From positions 1 to 64,000 of the forward strand of contig JAIOTZ010000140.1 in assembly GCA_023374045.1 (NCBI GenBank): 64,000 nucleotides of DNA, written 5' to 3'. Positions within the stretch are counted from its first letter, which is position 1, and each line of letters opens with the position of its first letter. This stretch comes from Limonium bicolor. Its lineage: Eukaryota > Streptophyta > Magnoliopsida > Caryophyllales > Plumbaginaceae. The position numbers and the translations under genes were made by a program. Of this stretch, positions 1 through 9,928 are shown in pieces. The notes beneath the pieces were generated by a model. The model saw only the letters and a program-made list of their open reading frames with translations. It ran no database searches and was not told the DNA's origin.

Positions 1-853
1 TTTCCATATAGGTGAGTTGCATCTATTTGTAACAACGGTTTCATATATTTGAAAGCAGTTACACATGGCCCGAATGCCCAAAAACAACGCTTAAATTGTC
101 GAACTGTATTGGTTTGTGTTTGATCCTCAAACACAACAGAAGAATCCAGATCCACAATTGAATTAGGCATAAAATGTCTAATGGTTAATATATACCTTGG
201 TAATTCAGCATAAGACTGCACCCAATCTCCGTATACCTTTCTAATGGCTTCAGCACGTCCAAGCCAAGCTTTTTTGTAGCTGATTTTCCTCCGGTATTCC
301 GAACGGATCAGTTGAATGACGGTCTTCACTTGTAGTGCAGGATTCTCTTTCACTCGAGGTATCATGGCTTCAGCAATAAAATGGTACGTTAAAAAACGAT
401 CGTTGTTCTCATTAAGTGCAGGAGAACATGAATGAGGAGTGAACTTCCGTATACGCCATTCAATTGCATCCTTCAGAAGTGCGGCACGGAAGTAAAAACT
501 ACATCCTTCTTCTCGACACTTCAAAGCATAAATGTTTCGGGTGTTCTCCCGCACAATGAAATCGACGTTTTTTGCAAGTGATACTCTTTGACAGCCATGA
601 CAAGTGTTTTTTTCTCTGCGAACTCCTGTCCTTTCACAAACTGGTTGCCAGATCGCCAATATGGTATACCACGTCGATCAACATCTGATCGAAATTGGCT
701 TACGGCCTGTAGGTCCACTGTCATTGAGAACGAGGCTTCAGGAGTGTATGTTGCAGATGGGCCAGCTTCATCAACAAGGTCATCATCATCAGGGAAATCT
801 TCAGGCTCCAACTCATCATCAACGTCTGTACTTACACCATTTGCACCTTCCAT
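1..853 (-). pseudogene. Mutator-like (MuDR-type) transposase, N-terminal part, frameshifted, runs off left edge
   Basis: The minus-strand frame starts at 853 with an acidic N-terminus (VDDELEPEDFPDDDD) followed by FVKGQEFAEKKTLVMAVKEY, typical of the MuDR DNA-binding region (DBD_Tnp_Mut). The frame then breaks at a run of six T (568-573). Downstream, another minus frame continues with the expected zinc-binding-like segment (CREEGCSFYFRA), a helical stretch, and at the window edge KPLLQIDATHLYG, the start of the MULE catalytic domain with its first acidic residue. The rest of the DDE core lies outside the window. In the family this protein cuts and joins DNA at long TIRs; here it is at least nominally broken by a one-base contraction. 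No MULE terminus or 9-bp target duplication was found on the right side. Confidence 0.85.
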
Positions 854-958
854 CAGAAATTAACTTGTATAGAAGAGATTGAATGAAAAGGATGAAATGA
901 AAAAGTTCAAGCCGAAGAATTGCTTATATAAAACTTTCAGATTTAGCCGTTGGATGTT
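854..958. other. Leader region upstream of the MULE reading frame
   Basis: Short AT-rich stretch between the transposase start codon and the inverted repeat at 959-1050. By position it would be the 5' leader or promoter side of the transposase gene. No clear TATA box is asserted. Confidence 0.3.
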
Positions 959-1050
959 ACCGTTGTCATTTGTACAGTAGGCGTTTATGGGAGAAACGCC
1001 TATCAATAGGCGTACATCCCATAAACGCCTATTGTACAAATGATAACGGT
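959..1050. repeat. Near-perfect 33-bp inverted repeat with a nested 8-bp palindrome
   Basis: The left arm 959-991 and right arm 1018-1050 pair over 33 bases with two mismatches. Between them ACGCCTAT (996-1003) and ATAGGCGT (1006-1013) form a second hairpin. The core word AATAGGCGTT recurs near 1065, and a degenerate version near 1100. It lies about 110 bp upstream of the MULE start codon, so it could be a transposase-binding or regulatory site or the remains of another small element. From 1051 to 1280 only degenerate copies of the word are visible. Confidence 0.75.
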
Positions 1051-1280
1051 CAAAAAAAATTTTGCACAATAGGCGTTCATCCCATAAACTGCTACTTAAT
1101 GGGCGTCTCTCCCAGAAACGGCCATTGTACAATTTCAAATTGAAAACACTGATGTTCTGGAATTCTACAGACAAACACCCTATACCCGTAAATGATTCTG
1201 TCATTCACCACTGTTAGCGAATTTTTCCATACCGAGCCGCCCTATTGTGAAGGACCTCACATAGATGTTTGTTATAAACA

Positions 1281-3073
1281 TAGTGCTTGTAAATTTACAA
1301 ATCGGTCAACTTTTGAGCTTCAAAGCAACTGTGTTGTTCAAGTACAGTATACCTTCTTCAAGGGAAGTATGAAACCCTGGACTATTTTTATTGTGTGTTG
1401 GGTTTTTTCCTTTGGAAAAGGTCGTCGTAGATAAGTTTTGAACATGTGTCTGAGTGATGTAAAACTAAATCAAAAAGTGAGAACAACTATGGGACGTTTC
1501 TTGATGTTTTTTTCTCATTTCAAGAAAGCAAAATGGAATCAGATTGCCCAAATTCCTATAATTTGATTTCTTACCTTTTATTAGAGAAAAGATTCTTTTC
1601 GCCATTACTTTTGATTAGTGACCGATGGCTATTAACCAATGATCAACGATTATTAACTGGTAACTGGTGGATGTTGACCGATAATTGATGTTTTTTTTAT
1701 TAGTGGTCAACATCCAACGGTTGACGACCATTGAGTGATTACGAGCAACCATTTACTAGTTATTTATTTTCATTTTCTCAACACACATAGACAGGAGTAT
1801 TATCAGCCACCGTTGATCGTTGACCATTTACTCTATCAAAGACAAAGGTCTCATAAATGTTTTAGTACGTACAAGGAGTATACTAATTAATTTGTTTAAT
1901 GGAACATCATTTGCTTATTAGACATTGGTGGTAGGCCTGTCGAACGGGTTATCCGTTCGGGTTTTGGGTCATATCTTTTCGGGTCATTATCCGTTCGGGT
2001 CATTAAACTTTCGGGTCATTCGGGTTTGGGTCATTTCGGGTTCGGGTTGTAATAGTGTCAGATTGAATCGGGTTTCGGTTATTTCGGGTCATAGTTAATA
2101 TTTTTTGAAAAATTATAATATAAATATATACCTAATTTCTATAAGAATATACAACTTATAGATTACAGAACTTTCAATACAATGCCTATTCTAAATTTCA
2201 TTCGGATATACTAAGTTTAAATCAAGTTTTTTGTCAACTTATGATTACTATTATTTCATGTTATTCGAGTTTGGCTAATAATTAATTACTATTATTTCGG
2301 GTCATTTCGGGATCGGGTCGGTTTCGGGTTATAAATTTTTCGGGTCATTTCGGGTTTTACCTAATCGGGTTTCGGGTTTTTTATATTTAAACATTTTCGG
2401 GTTTCGGTCGGGTTTCAGGTTCGGATAAAACGGACGGGTTTTCGGGTTGGGTCAAATTTTGACAGCTCTAATTGGTGGGGTGTCTATCATAAGGGTTCAT
2501 ACAGTCCTGTTGACGAATAAGCTTATAAACTATTTGTAAAATTTATTGATTATCGTATTGACTGTGTAGTATATTGTAGCGGTCTTATGAAATTGTATGC
2601 TAATGATCATCTTAAATCTAAGGGATGAATACGCGCAGTTGGGTTTCAGATTAAGTCGCACAGTCAGAAAATGACCTTGTTGCTCATCCTTCTTAATACT
2701 TTCAAAAATCACAATATTTACCCAAAACTTTTGACATATTATGAACAATACCCAAATCACATTATATAATGGGGATTCCTTTATATAATATTCACACATT
2801 TGAAAACATTCCTAAGAGAGAGAAGAAATGATGATGGTTTTGAAAAGTTTGGAAGAAATTTTTTGAAGGTCAAAATATAAGAGATGAAAACAATGAAGAT
2901 GAGGCTACTGGGACATGTGGATGATATTAACATCAATGATGACATACAAGGGGCACATTCAGCAATATTTTTTTTAAAAAAATATTTACAGTATGTTTAA
3001 GTTAATTTTGGGTAAAAAAATATTGGACATAAAATAGAAAATACAGTCATAAACGTGAAAACATGAAATCTAA
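1281..3073 (+). repeat. Duplicated segment, copy 1 (paralogue of 10443-11672)
   Basis: The sequence from the word TAGTGCTTGT at 1281 to about 3073 aligns collinearly with 10443-11672, with many substitutions and small indels. Removing the MITE at 1932-2470 makes the two copies similar in length (about 1.25 kb). The copies have the same orientation and flank the prolamin-like gene and the LINE. They do not begin TG and end CA, so a tandem segmental duplication fits better than an LTR pair. The exon-like stretch near 2826-2950 is broken here, and its possible splice donor is lost. Confidence 0.75.
1932..2470. mobile_element. hAT-type MITE, 539 bp, with 8-bp target site duplication ATTGGTGG
   Basis: The element begins TAGGCCTGTCGAA and ends TTTTGACAGCTCTA, so its ends are imperfect TIRs of the form TAGnnCTGTC. 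It is flanked by ATTGGTGG at 1924-1931 and 2471-2478; 8 bp is the duplication size of hAT transposases. The paralogous segment at 11063-11070 carries a single ATTGGTGG with no insert, an independent empty site. The interior is rich in the words CGGGTCATT and TCGGGTT in many near-tandem copies and has no ORF, so it is non-autonomous. Confidence 0.92.
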
Positions 3074-3445
3074 ACCGCAAGATAATTTTTTGTGATGTCA
3101 GATCCCGCTCAATCGAGCGGCTAGGCAGCAAGATGTTACATGAACATTAACTCAGATATTAGTGGGTAGGGAAGTTTTGACTGAGTGTACGCCAATAGTT
3201 CACACACTCATCAAAGCCGCCACAATAATGCAAACCAAAACTTATCAGATGGCATAATTCATAAAGACCATCTGTCGGTTTCGACTATGCATGTTACTTT
3301 AATTTAATATTTTTTATACATCATAACAGTTGCAAGAAGCGTCAATAGGTTCCATGCATCCTATAAATACGACAAGATGAAGATTCTAAATTTTCCATCA
3401 ACTAAACTCCCCAAATCAAAATAAGTCCCAGTGTACCTCAGAACA
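3074..3445 (+). promoter_or_regulatory. Promoter and 5' leader of the prolamin-like gene
   Basis: A TATA box (CTATAAATA, 3361-3369) lies about 80 bp before the start codon, giving an expected transcription start near 3395 and a short AT-rich leader. Upstream DNA is single-copy-looking AT-rich sequence. A small palindrome, CCGCTCAATCGAGCGG, sits near 3105-3120. No other element is claimed. Confidence 0.6.
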
Positions 3446-3850
3446 ATGGAGAAAAACACCTGCAACATCTTTCAACTGCTCGTACTATTGCTCGTTTTTA
3501 TTTGTCTAGATTTGACGCAGGTGAAGGCTGATTTAATGCATCCATTGCCTGACGATACATGGTATTTCCCAATGTTACCACCAGAGCCACGTCCTGGCTA
3601 CTACAAGTTTATAGAGGACTGCATCGAGAAAACCACCAAATCTTGTGGCAAGCAGATAAGCAACTATATATTCAACAACACTGCACCTCTGCCTGACAAA
3701 CAATGTTGTCAGAATATAGTGAATGCGGGATATCGCTGCAACCAGGCTTTGTCACAGACACTTGGGACATTCAAAAAATTCGTGCCACAATCAGCTATGA
3801 TCTATGGAAGAGGCACCAAGCTATTTAGTCTCTGTTCAAGAGTTAAATAA
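3446..3850 (+). CDS. Secreted cysteine-rich prolamin-like (ECA1/EC1-type) protein
   Basis: This is a 134-residue single-exon protein. Residues 1 to about 29 are a signal peptide with the hydrophobic core LLVLLLVFICL. The mature part has six cysteines spaced C-x7-C-x19-CC-x9-C-x31-C, the arrangement of the prolamin-like domain (PF05617) found in plant ECA1 and egg-cell-secreted EC1 families. These are typically small secreted proteins of the female gametophyte or seed, held by disulfides. The ATG at 3446 was chosen because it follows the TATA box at the right distance and places the signal peptide at the N-terminus. An AATAAA follows at 3944, and a LINE is inserted directly after that. Function in egg-sperm signalling is inferred from the family, not shown here. 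No frame damage is visible, so the gene may be expressed. Confidence 0.85.
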   Translation: MEKNTCNIFQLLVLLLVFICLDLTQVKADLMHPLPDDTWYFPMLPPEPRPGYYKFIEDCIEKTTKSCGKQISNYIFNNTAPLPDKQCCQNIVNAGYRCNQALSQTLGTFKKFVPQSAMIYGRGTKLFSLCSRVK

Positions 3851-3943
3851 TTAAAAAGCCTTAATATATCGGACCCGACATGTTCTAGTTTCAAAATCAA
3901 CAATATCTCTTTTTTGTTAGTATTATATTTATGGCCTTACTAA

Positions 3944-3949
3944 AATAAA
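3944..3949 (+). terminator. Poly(A) signal AATAAA of the prolamin-like gene
   Basis: Canonical AATAAA 94 bp after the stop codon and only 9 bp before the LINE target duplication. The insertion probably left the host transcript's 3' processing signal intact, though downstream cleavage elements may now be LINE-derived. Confidence 0.5.
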
Positions 3950-3957
3950 ACTATTGT

Positions 3958-3973
3958 CCCATTAATAACAGTT
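3958..3973. repeat. LINE target site duplication, left copy
   Basis: CCCATTAATAACAGTT here is repeated exactly at 10036-10051 on the other side of the LINE. A 16-bp perfect duplication is typical of target-primed reverse transcription. Confidence 0.92.
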
Positions 3974-4211
3974 TTTTTTTTTGAATAAATGATGAATATA
4001 TATAAGTGGTAAAGAGTTACAAGAAAGATAGATACATAGCGGGACTATGCATCTGAGAACTAAAGAGGCCAACAATGCTAAGAGGAGGGTGATTTTACAA
4101 TCGCCTCCTAAGCATTTAAAACAAAAAAAAACAGCGATACGAAGACAGGTTAGACCAGCAACAAAATTACAAATACAGGGTTACAACTGGATTCCACCAT
4201 ATAAGAAAACC

Positions 4212-7200
4212 CTAGGAGCAAAGGACTCTATCAAGCCAATCCAGATCTGTCATGGTAGCATTCATCTTCGACCATATGATAGCTTTCATGGCGACCTTGA
4301 TGTCAGAAATTATGAGGGAGGGGTCTCTAGCTTGGTTGGCCATGACTCGTTTGCATCTCTCTATCCAGAGGTGGTAGACAACATTAGCTATAGCCGCTCT
4401 CTTCACCAAATCAATTGGCCGCTGTCGCCTGCAATATCGACTGATCCAAGCTGAGCAGCTACGGAGGCTAGTCCTGTTTGTGGGGATACACAACCAATCA
4501 CAAGTGCTCCACCAAACTCTGCTCGAGTACCTGCAATGAAAGAAAAGATGGTTGCTTGTCTCCTGAGCACGCTCACAGAACCAACACCTGTTAGCAATAC
4601 AAATGCCCCAAGACTGGAGCTTATCGCATGTTTTAAGCCTATTTTTTAGGGACACCCATAAGATAAAATTTGCTTTGGGGACAGACCACGTGTTCCAGCA
4701 GACATTGAACCAGGGGAAGGGCCGCGTAGGGATGGAGACATCATTATACAATAAGCTGACTTTAGGGCGACTAGGATAGGACTGGAATAGGGAAACAGCA
4801 TCATTTTGGGAGCCGCATTGCTCAATCCACCAGTTCCTTGCATGAAGGATAGCTTTCCAGATCCAAGGGTCATTCCCTTTAGCCGTAGTCGTCCAAATGG
4901 TAGAGTTTTGCAGGAAGAGCTGATGGATCCACTGGATCCAAAGGCGCTCAGGGTCGTGGGCTATGGCTGAGATAGTCTTGAGCATGAAGCACATGTTCCA
5001 TTTATGGATGTCCTTAAGCCCCAGGCCCCCATTTTTCTTAGTGTTTGTGGTGGAGCTCCAAGCCACTGGAGTGGAGCTGCTTTCTGTCCCTCCTGACCAA
5101 AGGAATGATCGAAAATACTTGTTGACTCTTTTAATGACCAATTTAGGGATAGCAATACAGGAGGCCCAGAAGCCAACAATACCAAAAAGGGTACTTTGAA
5201 TGAGAGCGAGCCTGCCCGCAAAGGAGAGGGATTTACTGCTCCAAGATGTGATAGCTTTCCGGATGCTATCCATTAAAGGGTTGAAATCAGCAGCTTTATG
5301 CTTCCTAGCTGTGATGGGGATGCCCAGGTAACGAAAGGGGAAAGACCCCTTATTGAATCCCGTGAGTTGGATAAGAGAGTCAGTAAGCGCGGGGGTAACC
5401 CCACCAAGGAAGAGGTCCGATTTGGAGGGGTTAAGCATTAGCCCAGAGGCATCCGAGAACAGGTTAATTTTGTCCAGCATCATAGTGATGGAGCGTTGGT
5501 CACCTCTACAAAATAGGAGGGCATCATCCGCAAAGAAGAGATGGGTAATGCAGAGAGATTTGCATGAAGGGTGGTAATGGAAGCCTGTGGAAGTCTCAAA
5601 TTGGTCAAGCAGGCGTGAGAGCATGTCCATGACCAGAGAGAAAAGGTAAGGAGAAAGGGGGTCCCCTTGACGCAAGCCTCGCTCCCCTTTGAAGGAAGCT
5701 GAGGGGGAGCCATTGATGTTTATTGAGAAGGAGGCGGTGGTGACACATTGCATAATCCAGTTCCTAAATACCGGTGGGAAATTTAGGAAGGAGAGGGTGT
5801 CCTGGAGGAAAGTCCAGTCAACAGTGTTGAAAGCCTTTCTAATGTCCATCTTCATAGTGCAACGCGGGGAGATATGAGCTCTTTGATAGTTTTTCATGAG
5901 GCAGGAGCAAAGCTGGATATTGTCTGAGATGAGGCGGCCCTTTATGAAAGCCCCTTGGTTAGCACTCACAAGGGAGGGGAGAACATTCTTGAGTCTCTCC
6001 GCAAGGATTTTGCTGATGATTTTATAAAGGGTGTTACAACAGGAGATAGGTCTGAAATCCCCTGGGGATGAGGCATTATCCGACTTAGGAATAAGCGTGA
6101 GGATGGTGGCATTAATCTCTTTGAGAAGCCTGCCACTATGGAAGAAGCTTTTAATTGCGTCACAGATGTCATCACCAATAAGGGGCCAGGCAGCCTTAAA
6201 GAATTTAGCCGAATAACCATCTGGACCTGGGGCTTTATCATCCCCTATGGAAAAGAGCGCTGACTTAATAGCGATGTTATCTATCGGCCGGGTTAGTGAT
6301 GCCCAAGATGATTGGTCAAGCAGCCTATAGTTGTCCAGGCTAAGATCCGTGAGAGAATGACAAAGGGGAGCTTTAGTCCCAAGAATTTGCTGAAAGTGGT
6401 TGACCAGACAATTCTCAATGTCCGGAGGAGTATTGAGCACTTCCCCCTGATCATTTGTGATGGACGCTATAGAGTTTTTGTTCCTTCTCGCTTTTATGGC
6501 TCTATGAAAAAAGGAAGAGTTGGAATCTGCAAGCTTGAGCCAGCGGGTTTTAGAGAGCTGGCGGAGGAACAGAAGCTCCTGGGAGTCCCTAGAAAGGAGT
6601 TTATACCTTAGAGATTTCTCTTGAGAGATTAGGGTTGGGTTCCATGGATCAAGGTCCAAGGTTTTTTGAACGTCAGCGAGGTCATTTCTGAGGCTTTGAC
6701 CTTTGTCCCCAATGGAGGCATACTCCTTTTTATGGAGTTGGATGAGTCCGAATCTTAAATGACGGAGCCTCTGAACGATACAATGCATACGGCTCCCTAT
6801 TCGAGGGATGTCCCACGCGTCTTTAACTAGTTGTAGGAAGGAGGGGTCCTTGGTCCACAGATTGAGAAACTTAAATGTTCTCCTGCGAGGGGGAGGGGCG
6901 GGAATGGTAATGATCATCGGGCTATGGTCCGAGATCAAGGGAGGGATAAAAGTGGCATAGCTCGTAGGGAACCTCAGAATCCACTCCTCGTTAACAAGGA
7001 CACGGTCGATTTTCCCTAGAACACGTCTGTGATCGTATTGGTTATTCCACCAGGTGAGAAATCGCCCATAGAACCGGAGGTCCTGTAATTCAGCTCTGGA
7101 GACACAATCAGCAAAGTCGCGGTAGTCACTCGGCTGAGGGCTACGCGCGCTGATCCTGTCCTGAGCGTAGAGGATATTGTTAAAGTCACCGGCCACCACC

Positions 7201-7601
7201 CACGGCCCTGTGATGGTGTGGGAGAGACTGATGATATCCTCCCAAAGGGGGGCCCTGAGGCTGGGGTTGTTCCCACCATAGACAAACGAGATGGTAAAGT
7301 CAAAGCTACCGAAGGTAGAGGCCTTGCAAGAAATAATTTGATCTGAGCAATGGAAGGGGGTGAGGTTGAAGATGGAGGGGTTGTAGAGGATCCAGATTCG
7401 CCCATTTTGGTGTGCCCCATAGTTGTGGACAAAACTCCAAGCTGGGAAGAAGCGAGCTAGGATAGCTTGGTGATTTTGAAAAAAGACGTGGGTTTCTAGG
7501 AGGCTAAATAAACAAAGATTGTTATTAGCCACAAACTTTTGGATCTCAAGGAGCTTGGGTTGATTGTTGCAACCCCTAACATTCCATACAGCTAGATTCA
7601 T
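4212..7601 (-). CDS. LINE ORF2: endonuclease, reverse transcriptase, zf-RVT
   Basis: This 1129-residue protein nicks target DNA and reverse-transcribes the LINE RNA on site. The N-terminal APE-type endonuclease (about 1-230) shows WNVRG, LETHV, GDFNNIL and SDHSPMI, including the catalytic Glu, Asp and His. The reverse transcriptase (about 450-740) shows APGPDG, MDIRKAF, GLRQGDPLSP and the catalytic FADD box in place of the commoner YADD. The C-terminus carries a zf-RVT domain with Cys/His pairs (CWFCERAQETSNHLFFHC). The length is usual for plant L1 elements. Its start codon overlaps the ORF1 stop as ATGA (7598-7601), which suggests translation by termination-reinitiation. No break is visible. 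Confidence 0.95.
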   Translation of the reverse strand: MNLAVWNVRGCNNQPKLLEIQKFVANNNLCLFSLLETHVFFQNHQAILARFFPAWSFVHNYGAHQNGRIWILYNPSIFNLTPFHCSDQIISCKASTFGSFDFTISFVYGGNNPSLRAPLWEDIISLSHTITGPWVVAGDFNNILYAQDRISARSPQPSDYRDFADCVSRAELQDLRFYGRFLTWWNNQYDHRRVLGKIDRVLVNEEWILRFPTSYATFIPPLISDHSPMIITIPAPPPRRRTFKFLNLWTKDPSFLQLVKDAWDIPRIGSRMHCIVQRLRHLRFGLIQLHKKEYASIGDKGQSLRNDLADVQKTLDLDPWNPTLISQEKSLRYKLLSRDSQELLFLRQLSKTRWLKLADSNSSFFHRAIKARRNKNSIASITNDQGEVLNTPPDIENCLVNHFQQILGTKAPLCHSLTDLSLDNYRLLDQSSWASLTRPIDNIAIKSALFSIGDDKAPGPDGYSAKFFKAAWPLIGDDICDAIKSFFHSGRLLKEINATILTLIPKSDNASSPGDFRPISCCNTLYKIISKILAERLKNVLPSLVSANQGAFIKGRLISDNIQLCSCLMKNYQRAHISPRCTMKMDIRKAFNTVDWTFLQDTLSFLNFPPVFRNWIMQCVTTASFSININGSPSASFKGERGLRQGDPLSPYLFSLVMDMLSRLLDQFETSTGFHYHPSCKSLCITHLFFADDALLFCRGDQRSITMMLDKINLFSDASGLMLNPSKSDLFLGGVTPALTDSLIQLTGFNKGSFPFRYLGIPITARKHKAADFNPLMDSIRKAITSWSSKSLSFAGRLALIQSTLFGIVGFWASCIAIPKLVIKRVNKYFRSFLWSGGTESSSTPVAWSSTTNTKKNGGLGLKDIHKWNMCFMLKTISAIAHDPERLWIQWIHQLFLQNSTIWTTTAKGNDPWIWKAILHARNWWIEQCGSQNDAVSLFQSYPSRPKVSLLYNDVSIPTRPFPWFNVCWNTWSVPKANFILWVSLKNRLKTCDKLQSWGICIANRCWFCERAQETSNHLFFHCRYSSRVWWSTCDWLCIPTNRTSLRSCSAWISRYCRRQRPIDLVKRAAIANVVYHLWIERCKRVMANQARDPSLIISDIKVAMKAIIWSKMNATMTDLDWLDRVLCS

Positions 7602-9928
7602 AGAGAAGGGTTAGGGGAGGGGACGAGAAGAGCATTGCTCTTATCCAAAATAGCAAAAGAATTGGAAAGTTGGAGGGAAAGGTCCTCCGGGCTAAACTGC
7701 ATAGTCTTATCAGGAGCGCTCCTTCCATTAGTGTGGACTTCCTGCCAAGGTTCTACAACCTTGGGGTTAAGCACAAGCTGAAGCGAGGGGGACATCATCA
7801 ACCTAGGATCAGATCCAGGGTCAATAGAATCAGGGACTGGGCTGGGGGTCTTGGCACCAGCCTGCTGAGCTGACGGACTCGGAGAGGAGGCCCCAGACGT
7901 CTGGTTCAGAGAAGGTTGAGGTGTAGGAATCTTAGAACCGGCGATCTGGGTATCATCTCTCTCAAAAGAGGTCGGGTGGGCTGCCTCACTCTCAGCATGG
8001 GTCCTCTGGCCTGAGGAGACTAGCGGGTTAGGCTTTAGAGCTCGAGCGGGGGAGCCTAACCCAGAGGGGCGCTCCCTCGGGCCGAAACCCGTAGGGGATT
8101 TAGTGGACCGGTGGGTGGACGGTTTATACTCTTGAGTGCGCAATGGTCGGTTAGATTCAGGGCGGGCAGTACTTGGACAGCGAGCAGACGAATGCCCCAG
8201 GAGGCTACAAGAGGAGCAAGAGATTGGCTCCCATTCATAAACGACATGCTGAACCAATGAGCCACTGGGGGCATGAATCTCGATATCTCTAACAAGTTCA
8301 AGGTTGAAGTCCACTTCGACGAGGACTCTAGCATAGGAAATCCTAGTTTTTGAAGCTGTAGGCTGATCAGTGTGAAGAGGGGAGCCTATCTTAGAGCAGA
8401 TTTTTCTAAGGCTAGATTGGGACCATAGGCTGGTGTGGAGGCCAGGGAGCTGGATCCAAATGGGGATGCGATTGAGATCTTTTGGATTAAAGGAGAAATC
8501 TGGGGACCATTTTTTAAGAACCAAAGGGGACGAGTATAAGAGCCAGGGGCCTTTATCAAGAACTTGTTGTAGGTCCTCCTCTTTATCAAACCAAAATAAG
8601 AACCATCCCTCATCATGCATAAGAATTTGAGGGGTAGCTATGAAGTTCCAAGCTCTTTTAACAAATTCTTTGACCATATTGAAGCCGAATTTTTTCCCCC
8701 AGAGGTGGCCTACTAACGCATTCTTCCAATAGTCTATTTCAGGCATTAAATCATCTTCCACAATAGAAACAAATGGGCTATCATGGTGTATATTGTCATT
8801 ACTGTCTGATCTCAGAGACATGCCGAAGTTCGATTTTTGTTTTGCAAGAAGCATATCAAGAAAGGAAGGGTTAGATTTAGTACCTGTCGAGCTAGGGTTT
8901 CCCCCTTTGCTTGAGGCGTTAGGCCTGAATGTTCTTTTTGCAATCTGAACACGTTCACCAACGTTGCCTCCGACGGGCTGTCCAACGGGGCCTTGGGCCT
9001 TTGATAGGGGTGGAAAGGCCTTGTCGATAGCCACCATCGAGCACTGGTCCGGCCCATTGAGATGGTCCTGCCTAGCCCGGTCTGGAGGGGGGACCGTGAG
9101 CTCGACGAACAAATCAATGGCCGGGACTCCTGAGGGATCTTTATCCGGGACAACCTGGGCACTCACGATATTCTGAAAAACGGTCTCATTGGATGGGGAA
9201 ACCGCCTCCACAATTGGATGGATAGCACATGGAATACGCTGTTCTGGCTTGTTAACAGCAGTACCACAACTGCACCCAATAGCACCACAACTGCATATAA
9301 CAGCACCACAACTGCAAACATCACTCAAAGGATCTGGAACAATTTCATCAGAGGTAGCCAGAATGCTACCAGGCAAAATATCAACGGGCTGGTTATCACT
9401 AAGGAATGTCGAAACCACACCCACACAAGAGGACCCCAGTTTTTCAAAATTAGACAGTCCCACAGATCCAATCACATCAGTATTACAGATCTCAGGCTCG
9501 GTGAAGAAATTTGGGCAAGTAGCCCCAGCGTGGGCGACAGAAGAAATGACTCCCGCTCCTCCAAAAGCAGGGGGAGTTCCAACAATTGACGAGGAGGGTG
9601 GATCCACACCCGACATCACTGAAGGGGAGGGCGCCGCAGGAGGAGCTTCACCAGACGCGTGCTCTTCGCCAGACGCTACAGCAGGGGGGACCTCACCAGT
9701 CTTTGCGGTCGCATCCAGAAGAGGAGACGGGGTCGGAAGTTGGGCTCCATCACCAGAAGCGGTGCCGGAAGAGAAGGAGGAAGGGGGGCGCACCTGGGGA
9801 GACAGCGCAGCGGAGGGGGGGGGGGGAGGCTTCAGGGCAGGCACGAGTTGAAGGGCGTTTGCGCCCCTTATGGCCCATTTGCAGAGAACACGGGGTGGAA
9901 GAGGCGACCGGCTGAGAGGCCAAGCCAC
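7598..9928 (-). CDS. LINE ORF1: DUF4283 / zinc-knuckle RNA-binding protein
   Basis: This 776-residue protein is expected to bind LINE RNA and form the ribonucleoprotein. The N-terminal 350 residues are low-complexity, rich in Pro, Ser and Ala. They include an unusual triplicate CSCGA-type cysteine repeat (about residues 205-225, plus-strand 9255-9320). A DUF4283 domain follows (about 390-560; WKNALVGHLWGKKFG, GWFLFWF, WIQLPGL), then a CCHC knuckle (CSSCSLLGHSSARC). The C-terminal third is again disordered. The start ATG at 9928 follows a GC-rich leader. The stop overlaps the ORF2 start by four bases. Confidence 0.92.
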   Translation of the reverse strand: MAWPLSRSPLPPRVLCKWAIRGANALQLVPALKPPPPPSAALSPQVRPPSSFSSGTASGDGAQLPTPSPLLDATAKTGEVPPAVASGEEHASGEAPPAAPSPSVMSGVDPPSSSIVGTPPAFGGAGVISSVAHAGATCPNFFTEPEICNTDVIGSVGLSNFEKLGSSCVGVVSTFLSDNQPVDILPGSILATSDEIVPDPLSDVCSCGAVICSCGAIGCSCGTAVNKPEQRIPCAIHPIVEAVSPSNETVFQNIVSAQVVPDKDPSGVPAIDLFVELTVPPPDRARQDHLNGPDQCSMVAIDKAFPPLSKAQGPVGQPVGGNVGERVQIAKRTFRPNASSKGGNPSSTGTKSNPSFLDMLLAKQKSNFGMSLRSDSNDNIHHDSPFVSIVEDDLMPEIDYWKNALVGHLWGKKFGFNMVKEFVKRAWNFIATPQILMHDEGWFLFWFDKEEDLQQVLDKGPWLLYSSPLVLKKWSPDFSFNPKDLNRIPIWIQLPGLHTSLWSQSSLRKICSKIGSPLHTDQPTASKTRISYARVLVEVDFNLELVRDIEIHAPSGSLVQHVVYEWEPISCSSCSLLGHSSARCPSTARPESNRPLRTQEYKPSTHRSTKSPTGFGPRERPSGLGSPARALKPNPLVSSGQRTHAESEAAHPTSFERDDTQIAGSKIPTPQPSLNQTSGASSPSPSAQQAGAKTPSPVPDSIDPGSDPRLMMSPSLQLVLNPKVVEPWQEVHTNGRSAPDKTMQFSPEDLSLQLSNSFAILDKSNALLVPSPNPSL

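Noticed and set aside
4047..6611. Plus-strand ORFs opposite the LINE ORF2
   Set aside because: Shadows of the conserved endonuclease/RT frame, with no domain of their own.
9189..9851. 220-residue plus-strand ORF
   Set aside because: It is the antisense shadow of LINE ORF1, which has recognisable domains and the correct context on the minus strand.
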